Shown here in pieces: positions 9,333 through 20,615 of a stretch of DNA of 64,000 nucleotides. The notes below the pieces were generated by a model. It worked only from the letters and a program-made list of their open reading frames with translations. It searched no databases and was not told the DNA's origin. The position numbers and the translations under genes are program-made. This stretch comes from Bolinopsis microptera. Lineage: Eukaryota; Ctenophora; Tentaculata; Lobata; Bolinopsidae. The stretch's first letter is position 1. Every line of letters begins with the position of its first letter. The stretch is from assembly GCF_026151205.1 (NCBI RefSeq), contig NC_087083.1, positions 2,866,536-2,930,535 on the forward strand, written 5' to 3'.

Positions 9333-10631
9333 TTAAAGTTTAAAGGTGCTGAAATTCGTCTTATGAAGGCCGGGGGCTGAAATTCGTCTCATGAAATTCG
9401 GCTTTTTAAGTTTTTGTCTCCTATAACCCACGACCTCCTGGTCATTCGGAAAATTACCTTCCTCAGAAGCAGCCCCCGTATTGGGTTTAGTTTTGCAGTC
9501 TGCTGCTCTCTTTCCGTTCTGTAGTGCAATGACAGCCGTCAATTTAGATCCTCTGACCATCCTATGCATTTTTAGCATTAACGGACTACCCTCCTTCTCC
9601 GTTCTGTTTTCTGTAAGTGTTTCTTCAAAGTTTATAACTTTCTGGCAAAGAGCCAATGATGTTAACCACCGTCGTAACCTACTAATGCGGCAGAAGTACA
9701 GGACTGGATTGACTGAAGCGTTCAGGGAGACCAACACAACTTTAGAGATAGGCCACATGTGAGCTGCTACAACGGGGAACTTTACTAAAATCTGGTCCCC
9801 AGCTTTGGTGTCATCATAGATCAGTATAGAAAGAATTATGAAGAAAGGTAGGTTGAGTGTCAAAAATATTGCCGTTGCTATGGTCATAGTCACGGAAGCC
9901 TTGTGTATCTTTATATCGGACGATGTTGCTTTTGGTAAAGTTTGAAGCCGTCCCAATGCAATCAAAAAGCTTATGAAAATGATCAAAGAGGGCACAATCA
10001 CTTCCAAGTTGTGTTTCCAATTTTGAATTTTCATATATGAATACTGAACGGGTGTCAAATCGTCACCTTTCATGGTATATCCCTTTATTGGGTACCCATA
10101 ATCAAACACGTAAAAGAACGCCTGATCGAACCGCTTAACTGACATACCAATGATGAGATCAGATAGTAGAAGTAAAGAATAGGGTACCAATGTCATCAAA
10201 ACAGCTCGTTCGTGGATCACAATAAAAGGTCGCACTATGGCCAGAGTCCTTGTCACACTCAACAGAACAATCAAATAAATCGACATACGCTGCAGGTACT
10301 CGAACACGGCGATCCATACTCCGCACAAGATCCTAGAGTTGAAGAGCAATGGTTCTCGCTGTGCCCACAAACTGAGCATTACGGGGCTCTGTGCAATTGT
10401 TGTGCAGAGATCTAGTGAGGAGATTATTGTGTAGAACTTCTCACAGAGAGTCTTCTTTTTTATTTTAGAGAAGTAGATGAGGGCGAAGATATTGGCAAGG
10501 CTTCCGAAAATTAAACAGAAGCTTAGGATGGATCCACAGATTTTGTCGACTAAGTCCGTATCATCTGGTCCGACGTTATAGTAAAAGTAAACGTGGCTAG
10601 GATATTTTGCATCTGTAGAGTTATTCCCCAT
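9333..10631 (-). CDS. Class A (rhodopsin-like) GPCR, orphan, paralogue 2
   Basis: This is a 432-residue receptor, clearly homologous to the one at 1647-2957 (about half identical by eye, and nearly identical around TM3). Landmarks: glycosylation site at Asn3; TM1 at about 31-54 with Asn47; Asp74 in TM2; Cys103 at TM3; T-R-T at 127-129 with Arg128; Pro213 in TM5; LNLPF in TM6 (259-263); NPVLYF in TM7 (308-313). The extracellular loop 2 sequence YPIKGY is shared with paralogue 1. The C-tail of about 115 residues is basic and unrelated to that of paralogue 1. Both genes lie on the same strand, which suggests tandem duplication. The minus strand has CTAAC and TTTAG just before ATATG, so a spliced 5' exon is likely. 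Ligand and coupling are unknown. Confidence 0.93.
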   Translation of the reverse strand: MGNNSTDAKYPSHVYFYYNVGPDDTDLVDKICGSILSFCLIFGSLANIFALIYFSKIKKKTLCEKFYTIISSLDLCTTIAQSPVMLSLWAQREPLLFNSRILCGVWIAVFEYLQRMSIYLIVLLSVTRTLAIVRPFIVIHERAVLMTLVPYSLLLLSDLIIGMSVKRFDQAFFYVFDYGYPIKGYTMKGDDLTPVQYSYMKIQNWKHNLEVIVPSLIIFISFLIALGRLQTLPKATSSDIKIHKASVTMTIATAIFLTLNLPFFIILSILIYDDTKAGDQILVKFPVVAAHMWPISKVVLVSLNASVNPVLYFCRISRLRRWLTSLALCQKVINFEETLTENRTEKEGSPLMLKMHRMVRGSKLTAVIALQNGKRAADCKTKPNTGAASEEGNFPNDQEVVGYRRQKLKKPNFMRRISAPGLHKTNFSTFKL

Positions 10632-10633
10632 AT

Positions 10634-10655
10634 CTAAATTATGTGTGTGTTAGAG
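10634..10655 (-). other. Predicted 3' splice site two bases before the GPCR-2 ATG
   Basis: The minus strand reads CTAACACACACATAATTTAG followed by AT and the ATG. The pyrimidine tract is weaker than in the paralogue, but the AG-to-ATG distance (two bases) is identical. Confidence 0.45.
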
Positions 10656-10796
10656 TATTTTGTAAACACAGCAATAATGATATAATATAAACAATGTTCG
10701 GCAATAAATGTACGCAAATGAATTAACATATCATTATGATTATATTATGTTATTATTATATTGTGTAATTATATATATACATATTTATTCATACAT

Positions 10797-11095
10797 CCGT
10801 ACCATTTTACTGACACTACGGCATCAGTTTTAAGTTTAACACGACTTTCCGCAAAAACCGTAAAAGATATACAACTTAACCTTTTTCGACTGGTTCAAAT
10901 GCTTTAAAGCTTTAATGCCTAATGGCCTTCAAATCAGCATGAAAAAATAAAAATTGGCCAAGGAATAAAAATTTTAGTGCCCAAAATTTGGACCCCCAAG
11001 TGGTGTCAAAAACACGAATTAAATAGGTAACAATCATTGTAGTCTCTTGTGTCTTAACACCACTTTAGGGTTAGACGGGTTCCTGCTAGTCTATG
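10797..11095 (-). repeat. Dispersed repeat family R2, copy 2
   Basis: This is an inverted copy of the repeat at 3107-3393. It starts near CCGTACCATTTTACTGACAC, passes through the GGCCAAGGAATAAA and GGACCCCCAAGTGGTGTC words, and ends at GACGGGTTCCTGCTAGTC. It appears to be the longest copy in the window. Confidence 0.75.
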
Positions 11096-11662
11096 ACAAA
11101 GGCGTTTTGCCGAAACGTCGCCAACTAATTTGTTTTGAAACACTGAGTGGAGACTCTCACTTGATCGTCACCAACTATCATTAAAATATATGATCGACCC
11201 ACTCATAAGAGCAAAGAAAGATTACCAACGATAAATGACCAGAAAATACTAAAATACAACTACAGCTGGGTACAGACTTGTGAAACTTCTCGAACTTATT
11301 CGGTACAAATACAATATCACTACAGGAATAATGTACTTTAAAGTGTAGACACACCACTTCCCAAACTCACTAATGACTAATCACGCTGCAAATATCAGGT
11401 AATGACTAATAATTGTCCTACCTACAAATATTATATAGTTCAACATTAATTCGGTTAGCCTCAGTGCAGTGTCCCAGCTTTAGCTTATTAAATGCACAAT
11501 TATAGGAGAGAATTATGGCGAGGGATGTAATATACGGAGCTTTATTTGTAATTACTTTGAAGTAACTAGGATACTTTCGGGCTAGCTTGTAATTCATTGT
11601 AAATTACATTAATTACTTATTTTTAACGCATTATTCATTGTAAATTACATAAATTACTTATT
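11096..11662. other. AT-rich spacer
   Basis: A tandem near-duplication of TCATTGTAAATTACAT-type words lies at 11592-11655, directly before the foldback element. Nothing else can be supported. Confidence 0.45.
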
Positions 11663-11666
11663 TTAA

Positions 11667-14345
11667 CCCATTAGGGACGATAGGGTCGTTTACGACCCAC
11701 CTTTTCTAGAGGCTATAGAGGACAAACCATAATACTAAACGCAACGAATCTTTCGCACATATGCTCAAAATTTATTGGGCTACATTATTGACTTTCCAGT
11801 CGAGACCCAATTAATTACTAACAACTAAATAATTAGGCTAATTAGTCGTCATAATTGGAAAATATTTCACTTTACTTCTTGCCTTGATTGGGACATTAAA
11901 ACTTTATGTAGGCTTATTTTGTTGAGGACAAAATAGTTGCGGGCAACGATTTCCTTGAGACATATGAAAAGCCCGTGATAATCATGTTCACAAACAGAGC
12001 TAGACGCTGTTTACTAACTGCGGTCGCATACGACCCACTCGTCCGGGTCGCAAACGACCCATCACGGTTTTTCGGCTTTAACTTCTGAAACAAAGACGTT
12101 AGGATAAAATAAAAACTGTAGCATAAGTTAAAAACATATGGTCAATACTGTGTAACTCTAACCTTTTAAAAATAAAGAATTTGGGTCATTAACGACCCAC
12201 TCGGCTCACTTGCTTATTACTACATATGTCCATGTAACTTCTTGAATTCAGCCTAAAGTATGACATCATAAGTTCAAAATCGCCTCTCAGCAAGTGATAA
12301 TCATCATAAACTGCGAAAAATCGGTTAAATGGGTCATTAGCGACCCACTAGGACCACAAAATTGATTAATTAAATATAATGTTGTCAAACTTTTACAAAT
12401 ATTAGTATAAAAACATGTTATATCTTGGTCATTACTCCTGTACTTTGATTTAACTTTTAAAATCGATCAACTGGGTCAATAACGACCCACTCGGAAGTTG
12501 AACCACCTCATCAATTATTATCAGTATCATGCTGTTCCACCATCAAGAAAGACACTCGTAGGTCTTAATTCCACGCAAACCACGGGTGGCTGACTACTAG
12601 CCCTTCTGAGATCCAGCGCCAACTGAAGGGCCGTCATCACTCATCAAAGAGCTGCGAGAATAACACTACTGCATATGCCTGGAGTTGCGTCCTGACTATA
12701 ATACTATGGTGCGTGGAAATCTGTACCGAAAGGACCGTGGCCGTGCCGCAAAAGAAAAGGAATCGGCCCTCGTTCCTAACTTGCTAGGTAATAGCCATGC
12801 TGTTGTTGTTGCTTATTAGATTCTGTTACCTTTTTCGTCAATTTCGAATCTTGGTAAACGACCTGCTACAACCCACCGCTTGAGACCCAGGGTCCCACGG
12901 TGATCAGATCATGTCACTCAAGAAAAATCCCCTGAACGAAGTATACGAGATATCATGTAACCTTGGGTAATACTGAAAGACGAGTGGTCAAATTGCATAT
13001 TCTAATCCAACATGCCAATATGTTTTTTTCATTCCTAGAAAGTACGAGAATAACTAAACAACTGCTGCATTCAGATGGCTACATCTACAGCTCTGTGAAG
13101 AAGGACAAGGAAAAAGCCCCCCCCCCCCCCCCCCCCCATTTGGCTGGCGGTGCTGCAACCTGCAATCTCTCAGACAACTACCTCGTTTTGGGTAACAAAC
13201 CCCGCAACAACGAGGCAGCTTTCAAAACGAAAACAAGTATTACGTAATCGGCCGAGAGGGAGGGGAGTTTCCAAATGATTAAGCTTGTGTAATTTTGACA
13301 TAATAGCTATGTGGTGGGGGGGGGGGGGGGGGGGGGCGTAAAAATTGTCCAATAAGTGATTACGTAATATATGAACGGCCCCTAAGAAATAAAGAAAGGG
13401 AGCTGCGAAGAGAGTAGATGCAGCCATCTGAAATCTGAATCCAGCAGTTGTATAGTTCTTCTTGGACGTTCTAGGAATCGGGAAAAGATAGGCATGTTGT
13501 TTGCTGTCTCACGACATTACGGTCGTGTACTAACAGCTGATAAACTCACCTACCTATCAATCCAATTCTGCCCATTATTCGTCAGTCATTGGGTGACGTG
13601 ATCTGCAGATTACCGTGAGACTCCAGATCTCAGAAGGGCTAGTAGTCAGCCACCCGTGGTTTGCGTGGAATTAAGACCTACGAGTGTCTTTCTTGATGGT
13701 AGAACAACATGATACTGATAATTAATGTCGTGGTTCAACTTCCGAGTGGGTCGTTATTGACCCAGTTGATCGATTTTAAAATTTAAATCAACGTACAGGA
13801 GTAATGACCAAGATATAACATGTTTTTATACTAATATTTGTAAAAGTTTGACAACATTATATTTAGTTAATCAATTTTGTGGTCTTAGTGGGTCGCTAAT
13901 GACCCATTTAACCGATTTTTCGCAGTTTATGATGATTATCACTTGCTGAGAGGCGATTTTGAACTTATGATGTCATGCTTTAGGCTGAATTCAAGAAGTT
14001 ACATGGACATATGTAGTAATAAGCAAGTGAGCCGAGTGGGTCGTTAATGACCCAAATTCTTTATTTTTAAAAAGTTAGAGTCACACAGTATTGACCATAT
14101 GTTTTTAACTTATGCTTTTTATTTTATTTTATCCTAACGTCTTTGTTTCAGAAGTTAAAGCCGAAAAACCGTGATGGGTCGTTAGCGACCCGGACGAGTG
14201 GGTCGTATGCGACCATAGCTGTATCTTTTAAAGTAAACGAGATACAGATTAGCTTTTTTGGATATCTCATTTTTGCTGTAAAGTGATCTAGTGTGTTAAA
14301 CGGCATCAAAATCGGCAAACTTTAAAACTCGTCGTCCCTAATGGG
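11667..14345. mobile_element. Large foldback element, piggyBac type (TTAA target)
   Basis: The ends are TTAA + CCCATTAGGGACGA at 11663-11680 and its reverse complement at 14332-14349, so a 2,679-bp element sits between two TTAA copies. TTAA duplication and CCC-starting ends are hallmarks of piggyBac elements. Most of the element is two inverted arms (about 12000-12620 against 13620-14220, and about 12990-13090 against 13410-13500), rich in GGGTC/GACCC pairs such as GGGTCATTAACGACCC. The centre holds a C21 run (13117-13137) and a G21 run (13316-13336) beside TTACGTAA words. No intact transposase is visible, so it is non-autonomous. The outer left arm matches the 233-bp MITE at 59582-59814. Confidence 0.8.
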
Positions 14346-14349
14346 TTAA

Positions 14350-16343
14350 CTGTTGCAAGTAAAAAGTATCCTATCGAAGATATTTCAAGATTAATTCCAT
14401 GGTTATTTCCTGATTCCACGAATAAGGCCTAAATACCACAGACCTAGCGCTGGGAAAGAAACCAAGGCCCCATATAATGACATTGATCATGTAAAGAAAG
14501 TAGTACTTATATATTATATATTATACTCCGCGACACCCTGCTAATAAAGTATTTTTGTACTTATCTATACGACCATATGATTATAACATACGGCTGTGTC
14601 ATTAAGTCTTTTAGAAATGCATCATACATCATAGTTCATACATAAAAGATGGTATTTGCGTGCCTAATGTCCGTTTACGGGGTCTGGTATGCTATGACTC
14701 TGTAATCTGTACACACAATTAAGACACGCTCTATACTTATATACTCTTTATTTTACCATAACAATAGAGTTACTACTGACTATGTCCCACATCCACAAGG
14801 TATTCTTAAATTTGATCCTTCGAACAGCTGTTGAGTAATGAAACGCAAACATAATCTTAGCAAACTGAATATATTTCTTTTATCTTCAGCATTTAATCAG
14901 TCACATAATCTCAAATTATTTGTTATATAGTAGTGTTGAAAGTATTAAAACTCCACAAGGTATTGGGTGAAACAGCACAAAGTTTGGTGGTTTCCTAACA
15001 AAGCAATCAGAGCAAAGGAAGGTTTACAAAAAATAGTTTTATATCATAATGAAATATTGTCAGATCAGCATTGCTAAAACATTAAAGTCTGAAATCCAAG
15101 TATAAAATCCGTTTTTATTAAAGTGTTTAAACCAAAAGAAAATCATGGAGGGAATGTATGTACATACTATGTGATCAATAATATTAACATATAATATAAT
15201 AAATAATAAGGACTTTTATAAGTTATGAAAAGAAAAAGCTGTTAAGTTGAATGAAATGGTATTCAGATCACCCCAATTACCACGCCAATAAAACCTTATT
15301 TGAGCTGCTACTCGGTCATTATCATTAGTTTAAAAAGATATAACATAGATACAAAGAGTATGTTCAAAGCAGTCATTTTAAAAGCTATCGAATAATACCA
15401 GACATAAAATTACAACAATGTTCCTTTCAATGAAATAAACGAAAGTATGGAGTTCCGTTTCACTAATAAACTGAACGAATTAGTTAAACAAATTAAGCAA
15501 TGATAAATCAAGTCCGTGTGTCAATATGGGGGTTACTGCAGCAAAGTGGTATTTAATCATCTTACAATAAAATTACAATGACACATGATCATACTATTTA
15601 TTAACCTAGCTGTGCCTGATTAACGATTATGCACAGTTATAATCTATAAGAGATAAACAAGATTATGCCAATTATGCCTATTACTTTCAACTTTCGAGAT
15701 TATGTTTGCAAACCAGTTAATGTTAGTCGACTCGAATCATTTTACGTATGAACGAAACATCACAACATCTTTCGGTGAAAAATCAAAAATGGGAAGCTTA
15801 AAAAGTCAAAGCTGAGACAGTAAAAATTATATTGCGATTAAATTCAAACTAAGATTTCAACGCTTGGCTCTTGGAAATACGTAAACAAATGCCTAGCAAC
15901 AGTTCAACTCGATAAAAATTGCGATAATCAACTACACTGTCGTTTCAAAAGAAAAATAATTAGTTCTTAAGTGACATAGTGACTGACTCGGACTTTCATT
16001 TCTAATAAAGAGCAGGCCCTCTAAAGAATAAAATCACAATTGAATTAAAACTAACGCACCAGTTCACAACACACCACTCGGAACTGTCTACTAAACTTAA
16101 AGTCTTGTCTTGTGACAAATCATCACCTACAACTTTTCAGACTGACTTTGGTGGAAACTGGCATATTAATGCTTTTCATACAAGTTACCACAAAGTCTTC
16201 ATGTTATGTAGCCTGGGTTTGGACAGGATATTACCCGCTTAAAATATTTCCATCACGACACATAATACTCAATAAATGCGATAAATTTGTAGTGTTGTAA
16301 TTAGTTTAAAACTTATAAGTTTGTGAAGATTAAGACATGTTAT
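14350..16343. other. AT-rich noncoding stretch
   Basis: No open frame of note and no clear repeat is visible over two kilobases. It could be intronic or intergenic; the sequence does not decide. Confidence 0.45.
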
Positions 16344-16566
16344 CAGAGCTGAGTTAACAGAGCTGAGTTAACAGAGCTGAGTTAACAGAGCTGAGTCAAC
16401 AGAGCTGAGTTAACAGAGCTGAGTTAACAGAGCTGAGTTAACAGAGCTGAGTTAACAGAGCTGAGTTAACAGAGCTGAGTTAACAGAGCTGAGTTAACAG
16501 AGCTGAGTTAACAGAGCTGAGTTAACAGAGCTGAGTTAACAGAGCTGAGTTAACAGAGCTGAGTCA
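16344..16566. repeat. 14-bp minisatellite (AGAGCTGAGTTAAC)
   Basis: About 16 head-to-tail units are present, with two C-for-T variants (GAGTCAAC near 16393 and GAGTCATC at the end). The unit contains the palindromic words GAGCTC-like AGCT and GTTAAC. Confidence 0.93.
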
Positions 16567-17105
16567 TCAACACATGTCATCAATTGCACAAAAAAACTGG
16601 AACAGGTTTAGCAACTTAGCCATTTGTAATTATTACACTAATTTATAGACAAAGGAACCAGACATGCTTTCTATAATTTTTATATACTGAAGTTTTTGAG
16701 CAGACATAAAATTTTAAATGTTTAAAACCATAAAAAGTTTTTGCTTTACTACAGGGAGGGATACAGCTCCAATGCTTTGTTACACTTTTTAAATGGACAG
16801 TTTTTCACGTGAATTTTGAAAAACTATCCATGTCAGCTAGATACATTGCAATTTGCTTGCGGTTAAAAATTTAAACCACGATCCTATGCAATTAGTAAAA
16901 CTTATCATTATCTGAACAATTCGTTTGACACCCTCGTGGTCAAATACGTAGAATAGCTTACATGAAAATAGTGAAATAGTGAAATAGTGAAATACAGCTA
17001 AGAAAATGGAACTAAAATGCTCTAGAACAGAATGTTGAAGGAGCCTAATAATTTACAGTGTAGTGGAGGTGGAATGAACTTGAGAAATGAATTATTAATA
17101 TCTTG

Positions 17106-17249
17106 CAGGGACAAAAGGAAATCGCGGCGCATGTGCGGGATCGCGATTTTTCCCATTATTTGCGACAAATTTTATATGTCGTCTGTTAATTGGCTTGTCG
17201 CGTTTTCGCGATTTTTGGCCAAAATAATCACGATTTTCTTTTGTCCCTG
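17106..17249. mobile_element. MITE with 19-bp terminal inverted repeats
   Basis: It starts CAGGGACAAAAGGAAATCG and ends with the near-perfect complement CGATTTTCTTTTGTCCCTG. The 144-bp interior is rich in CGCG words. The flanking 8-mers do not match convincingly, so the superfamily is left open (CAGGG ends would fit hAT or mariner). Confidence 0.65.
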
Positions 17250-17504
17250 ATCTCACGTCTTTTATTCAGTTCTGTTAATTATCAGTTTATGGAGCAACAA
17301 TCCTTATTTCTAATCCATCCTCCTAGCAGCAAGAATATGTATAATTAATCAATAATCATCATTATGCACTGAATTATAGTTTTATTTAGTATTTAATTTA
17401 AGTTAAATAATGATATCTATGTATCTTGTATAGATGTCATAATAAACAGTTTTGTTATGCGTTTATTAAACGTGTGTGTGCTAAAGAAAATATGTACTAA
17501 AGAA

Positions 17505-17728
17505 ATGTGCTAAAGAAGTGTGCTAAATAAATGTGTTAAAGAAATGTGCTAAAGAAATGTGCTAAAGAAATGTGCTAAAGAAATGTGCTAAAGAAATGTG
17601 CTAAAGAAATGTGCTAAAGAAATGTGCTAAAGAAATGTGCTAAAGAAATGTGCTAAAGAAATGTGCTAAAGAAATGTGCTAAAGAAATGTGCTAAAGAAA
17701 TGTGCTAAAGAAAGGTGCTAAAGAAATG
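17505..17728. repeat. 13-bp minisatellite (AAAGAAATGTGCT)
   Basis: About 17 units are present. The first few are degenerate (from 17476) and the last are AAAGAAAGGTGCT and AAAGAAATGTTGA. No spacers, so it is not a CRISPR array. Confidence 0.93.
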
Positions 17729-18111
17729 TTGAGAACGATTCTCCGCACTTAGCTACTTAGCTACAGCCAACAATTGATCCTGGACCAAGCTAATGACTGA
17801 AAACATAACTATTCAATATTCATTACAATACACTCAAATACATACTCTGAACTTTATAATTAATACAACAGGTCGGTAATTACGGTAAAAGCCTTAAAGT
17901 AATAGGAGGTGCTAGCAATCTTAAGGTAATGAGTGATCTAGTTAATTTGCAGTACTGATATAGCTCCAGGTATTACTGGGCTACTCCAACTCATTGTGTA
18001 ATGAACTTGATGTACTGATGTGACCACTTGTTTGATTGGGAGATACTCAGCATCTTTCTCATTACTGAAAGAAGAGACTGAAGAACAGAATGCACAAAAA
18101 TAGTTTAATGA

Positions 18112-18318
18112 GGTTCGGGCAACATCCAAGCAGCCCGAGAAAATCTCGAAGTGGAATATGGTTATGGTTTGAGAGCCATGGTTAAGCTGTTAGGGCTAGG
18201 GTTCACGAGGAATCAAGCTAGTCAAGCTGCTGTTCGTGAAATGGTTACTCAAAAAGTATACAAAGAAGCAATGCCTGAGGAGAGAAATAATTTCTTGGCA
18301 TTAAGTTTTGCGCTATAA
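18112..18318 (+). CDS. Unassigned coding-like segment, possible terminal exon
   Basis: A 69-codon open frame runs from directly after a TGA (18109) to TAA (18316-18318). The first Met is at codon 23 (18178). The predicted residues are Ala/Gln/Glu-rich and helix-forming, with the central motif LLGLGFTRNQASQAAVREMV, which resembles the MGF-containing first helices of UBA domains. AG dinucleotides just before (GAG at 18110-18112, TAG at 18101-18103) could be acceptors, but the pyrimidine tract is poor. It may be a last exon, an exon relic, or chance. The UBA link is inference from one motif. Confidence 0.35.
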   Translation, partial: GSGNIQAARENLEVEYGYGLRAMVKLLGLGFTRNQASQAAVREMVTQKVYKEAMPEERNNFLALSFAL

Positions 18319-18370
18319 CGTATGTGCTAAACTACAATCCAGTAATAATGTGTTCTTTTGTGGGGTCTTT

Positions 18371-18398
18371 CCCTGTGTCATTCGATAATGACACAGGG
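18371..18398. repeat. 12-bp perfect stem-loop downstream of the coding-like segment
   Basis: CCCTGTGTCATT, loop CGAT, then AATGACACAGGG. It begins about 50 bases after the TAA at 18318. It could be a foldback remnant or an RNA 3'-end structure. It does not match the histone stem-loop, which has a six-base-pair stem. Confidence 0.55.
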
Positions 18399-18399
18399 G

Positions 18400-20096
18400 A
18401 AGTTAGAGGAAGGTAGAATTAAGAATTAGTTTGGTTTAGTAGCTACGTTTAATTGAAAATCACTGCTTGATTGTTAGGCAATCAAAAGATAATAACGAAC
18501 AGGTGTGCTGGTAGTCCACAAGTAGCATCAATAAGGGGGATTCTCTTTGTTCACAAAGAAGTTGGAATACCGAGGAGAATACAGTCGTCATTAAGTTTAA
18601 TTCGATGTTCACATCAGTGTTTAATTTGGTCGTGACTATGATAATGTGTTTTACAAGCTTGTCGATTACAATAGAGCAATAGGAATCATGGAATGAATAA
18701 TTTAAATTATTCGTCATAAAAGTAAGCAATGTATGATAAAAACTTTGATTTACTTTGATAAACGAAATAAAATGAAAAAGAATTGGACATAAAAATCGTG
18801 AACTAGTTTTGTGTTCATTGTTAGGGTCGCTTAGATCTACTGTCATTAATTATAGCAATAGTGTTTTACACATTCAACACAATTAACCAAGGAATGCGAT
18901 TAGTCGATTCAAATATATTTGTTTAGAAACCGAACAAATCTACTCCGTGAATCTTATCAAGGAGACAAAGCGTTCTTTTATAAAAGAAATTGTCGTTTTG
19001 TCATGGTTACGTAAGATTACGGCGAACAATTGAGCTACTTAAAATTATAAATTTACGTAAAGTCCATTGCAACAGACGTGAATACTGGACCTCCGTAATT
19101 GCTTGCAAATCTCTTTGTAATCAAAAGTTGCGTCTGTAGGAATAACTATAGAATAAATAAAGAAAGTTTAGAGGAAGGGAGTAAGCATACGTTTACCAAA
19201 TCACAACATAAAATTGAATATATTATATATAACTTCCGTAACAGAAATATAATTACTAAATTCAGGTATGGAATACTTCAGTTACCGATTTTGGAGATCA
19301 TGGTCGCTGTCTTTACAATGACGTAGTAGTGATGCAGAATTATGACATCACCATGCAAACTTGCCACAACTAACTGACGAAATAATAAAACATGATTATA
19401 ATGCAAATTGATGTCGTCGGAAAACTTCAAACTCATCAAACAAAGTCATCTTGTACGGTTATTGCAGCAATATTAGTCGTGCGAGCAAAGAATTGCAGCA
19501 AAACAAAATATATCGCCTTATAACCTTATATTTTGATATCTGTTGCCATCAACAGATATTACGACATCAACTTGAACCGTGAGAGATACTTTTGAAATCC
19601 TTTTGGCTGGGTCGAATGCTTTAATGGCCTTTTGACCCTTATGAAGAAATATAAAAATTGGACAAGGAATAAATAATGAAGCTCACAAAAAGTTGACCCC
19701 CAGGTGATATCAATATCACAAAATAAACAAACATCGTTGTCTTTTGACACCACTTTAGAGTTAGACGGGCTCCTGCTAGTAATTATAATGCAAGGAACAA
19801 AGACGCAGGAATAAAATAAGAAGATTCATAACTTTGACGAAGAGATTCTCGCCTTTGTCGCGGTAAATTATAATTATGGAGATATCAAGGAATGTGGTAT
19901 GTAGATGTTAAACCACAAATTTCATAGCCACCATTATAATATTGGTCAGTATGTTTTATTGAATTATCAAGAGTGAATAAAATATTTTGCAACTACGCAT
20001 AATATTTAATTTTTAAAGAGACTGCGGAACTATTCAACCGGTTAAAACGTTTTAGTGTTGTTCATCATTACATTGGAAAATATTGCTATCAGTTAA
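18400..20096. other. AT-rich spacer with one R2 repeat copy
   Basis: A diverged, inverted R2 copy lies at about 19585-19787 (GGGTCGAATGCTTTAATGGCC, then TTGACCCCCAGGTGATATC, ending GACGGGCTCCTGCTAGT). Elsewhere I see no gene. Confidence 0.5.
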
Positions 20097-20103
20097 TCCA
20101 TTA

Positions 20104-20109
<6 letters not shown>
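20097..20109. repeat. LINE target site duplication, 3' side
   Basis: TCCATTAAAACTT directly precedes the T-tract that represents the LINE poly(A) tail. The same 13 bases occur at 26864-26876. The last two T bases are shared with the tail. Confidence 0.85.
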
Positions 20110-20151
<42 letters not shown>

Positions 20152-20155
<4 letters not shown>

Positions 20156-20615
20156 ATATGCAACCTACTAAAACCAATGGGGCCTCCCCGGGGTCATTAC
20201 TCTCGCATTTGCGGGAGTCGTCCCAAAGGTGTGAAAGTAGGTCAAGATTTGTTCACACCAAGCCCTAGCATCGCTATTTGCTGACAATCTGCCTTCACTG
20301 AAGGTATGTTTTTAGAGAGTGGAGGCCGACCGTCAGCTTGGGATGCAGGGCCAAGTGGTCAACAACGTCAAGGCCCCCTTCCACATGGGCCATGTTGGTT
20401 TTGGCAGATACTGTGGTAATAAGATATGAAGTGAATGAGTGAAATGAAGTGATTGAAAAGGGTGTAAAAGAGGAAGAGCTTGTAAGGTAGTTTAGGAATG
20501 GAAGGAAGCAGGGCATGTACTACAAAAAACAGTTAGTAGTACTGTAAGATAGTAACAATAACCATTGATAATAAAATAACAAAGACAGCAATATAAATGG
20601 GGTGGACAAATTGCC
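20152..20615 (-). other. LINE 3' untranslated region
   Basis: This lies between the ORF2 stop and the A-tail. It contains GC-rich words (GGGGCCTCCCCGGGGTC at 20178-20194) not typical of the AT-rich surroundings, which may form the 3' structure recognised by the RT. No coding sequence is seen. Confidence 0.7.

Noticed and set aside
12963..13247. 94-codon frame as a transposase gene in the foldback element
   Set aside because: It runs through the C21 homopolymer, lies in an inverted-repeat arm and shows no piggyBac catalytic motif.
16344..17728. Repeats resembling a CRISPR array
   Set aside because: Units are contiguous with no spacers and the genome is eukaryotic; they are 14-bp and 13-bp minisatellites.
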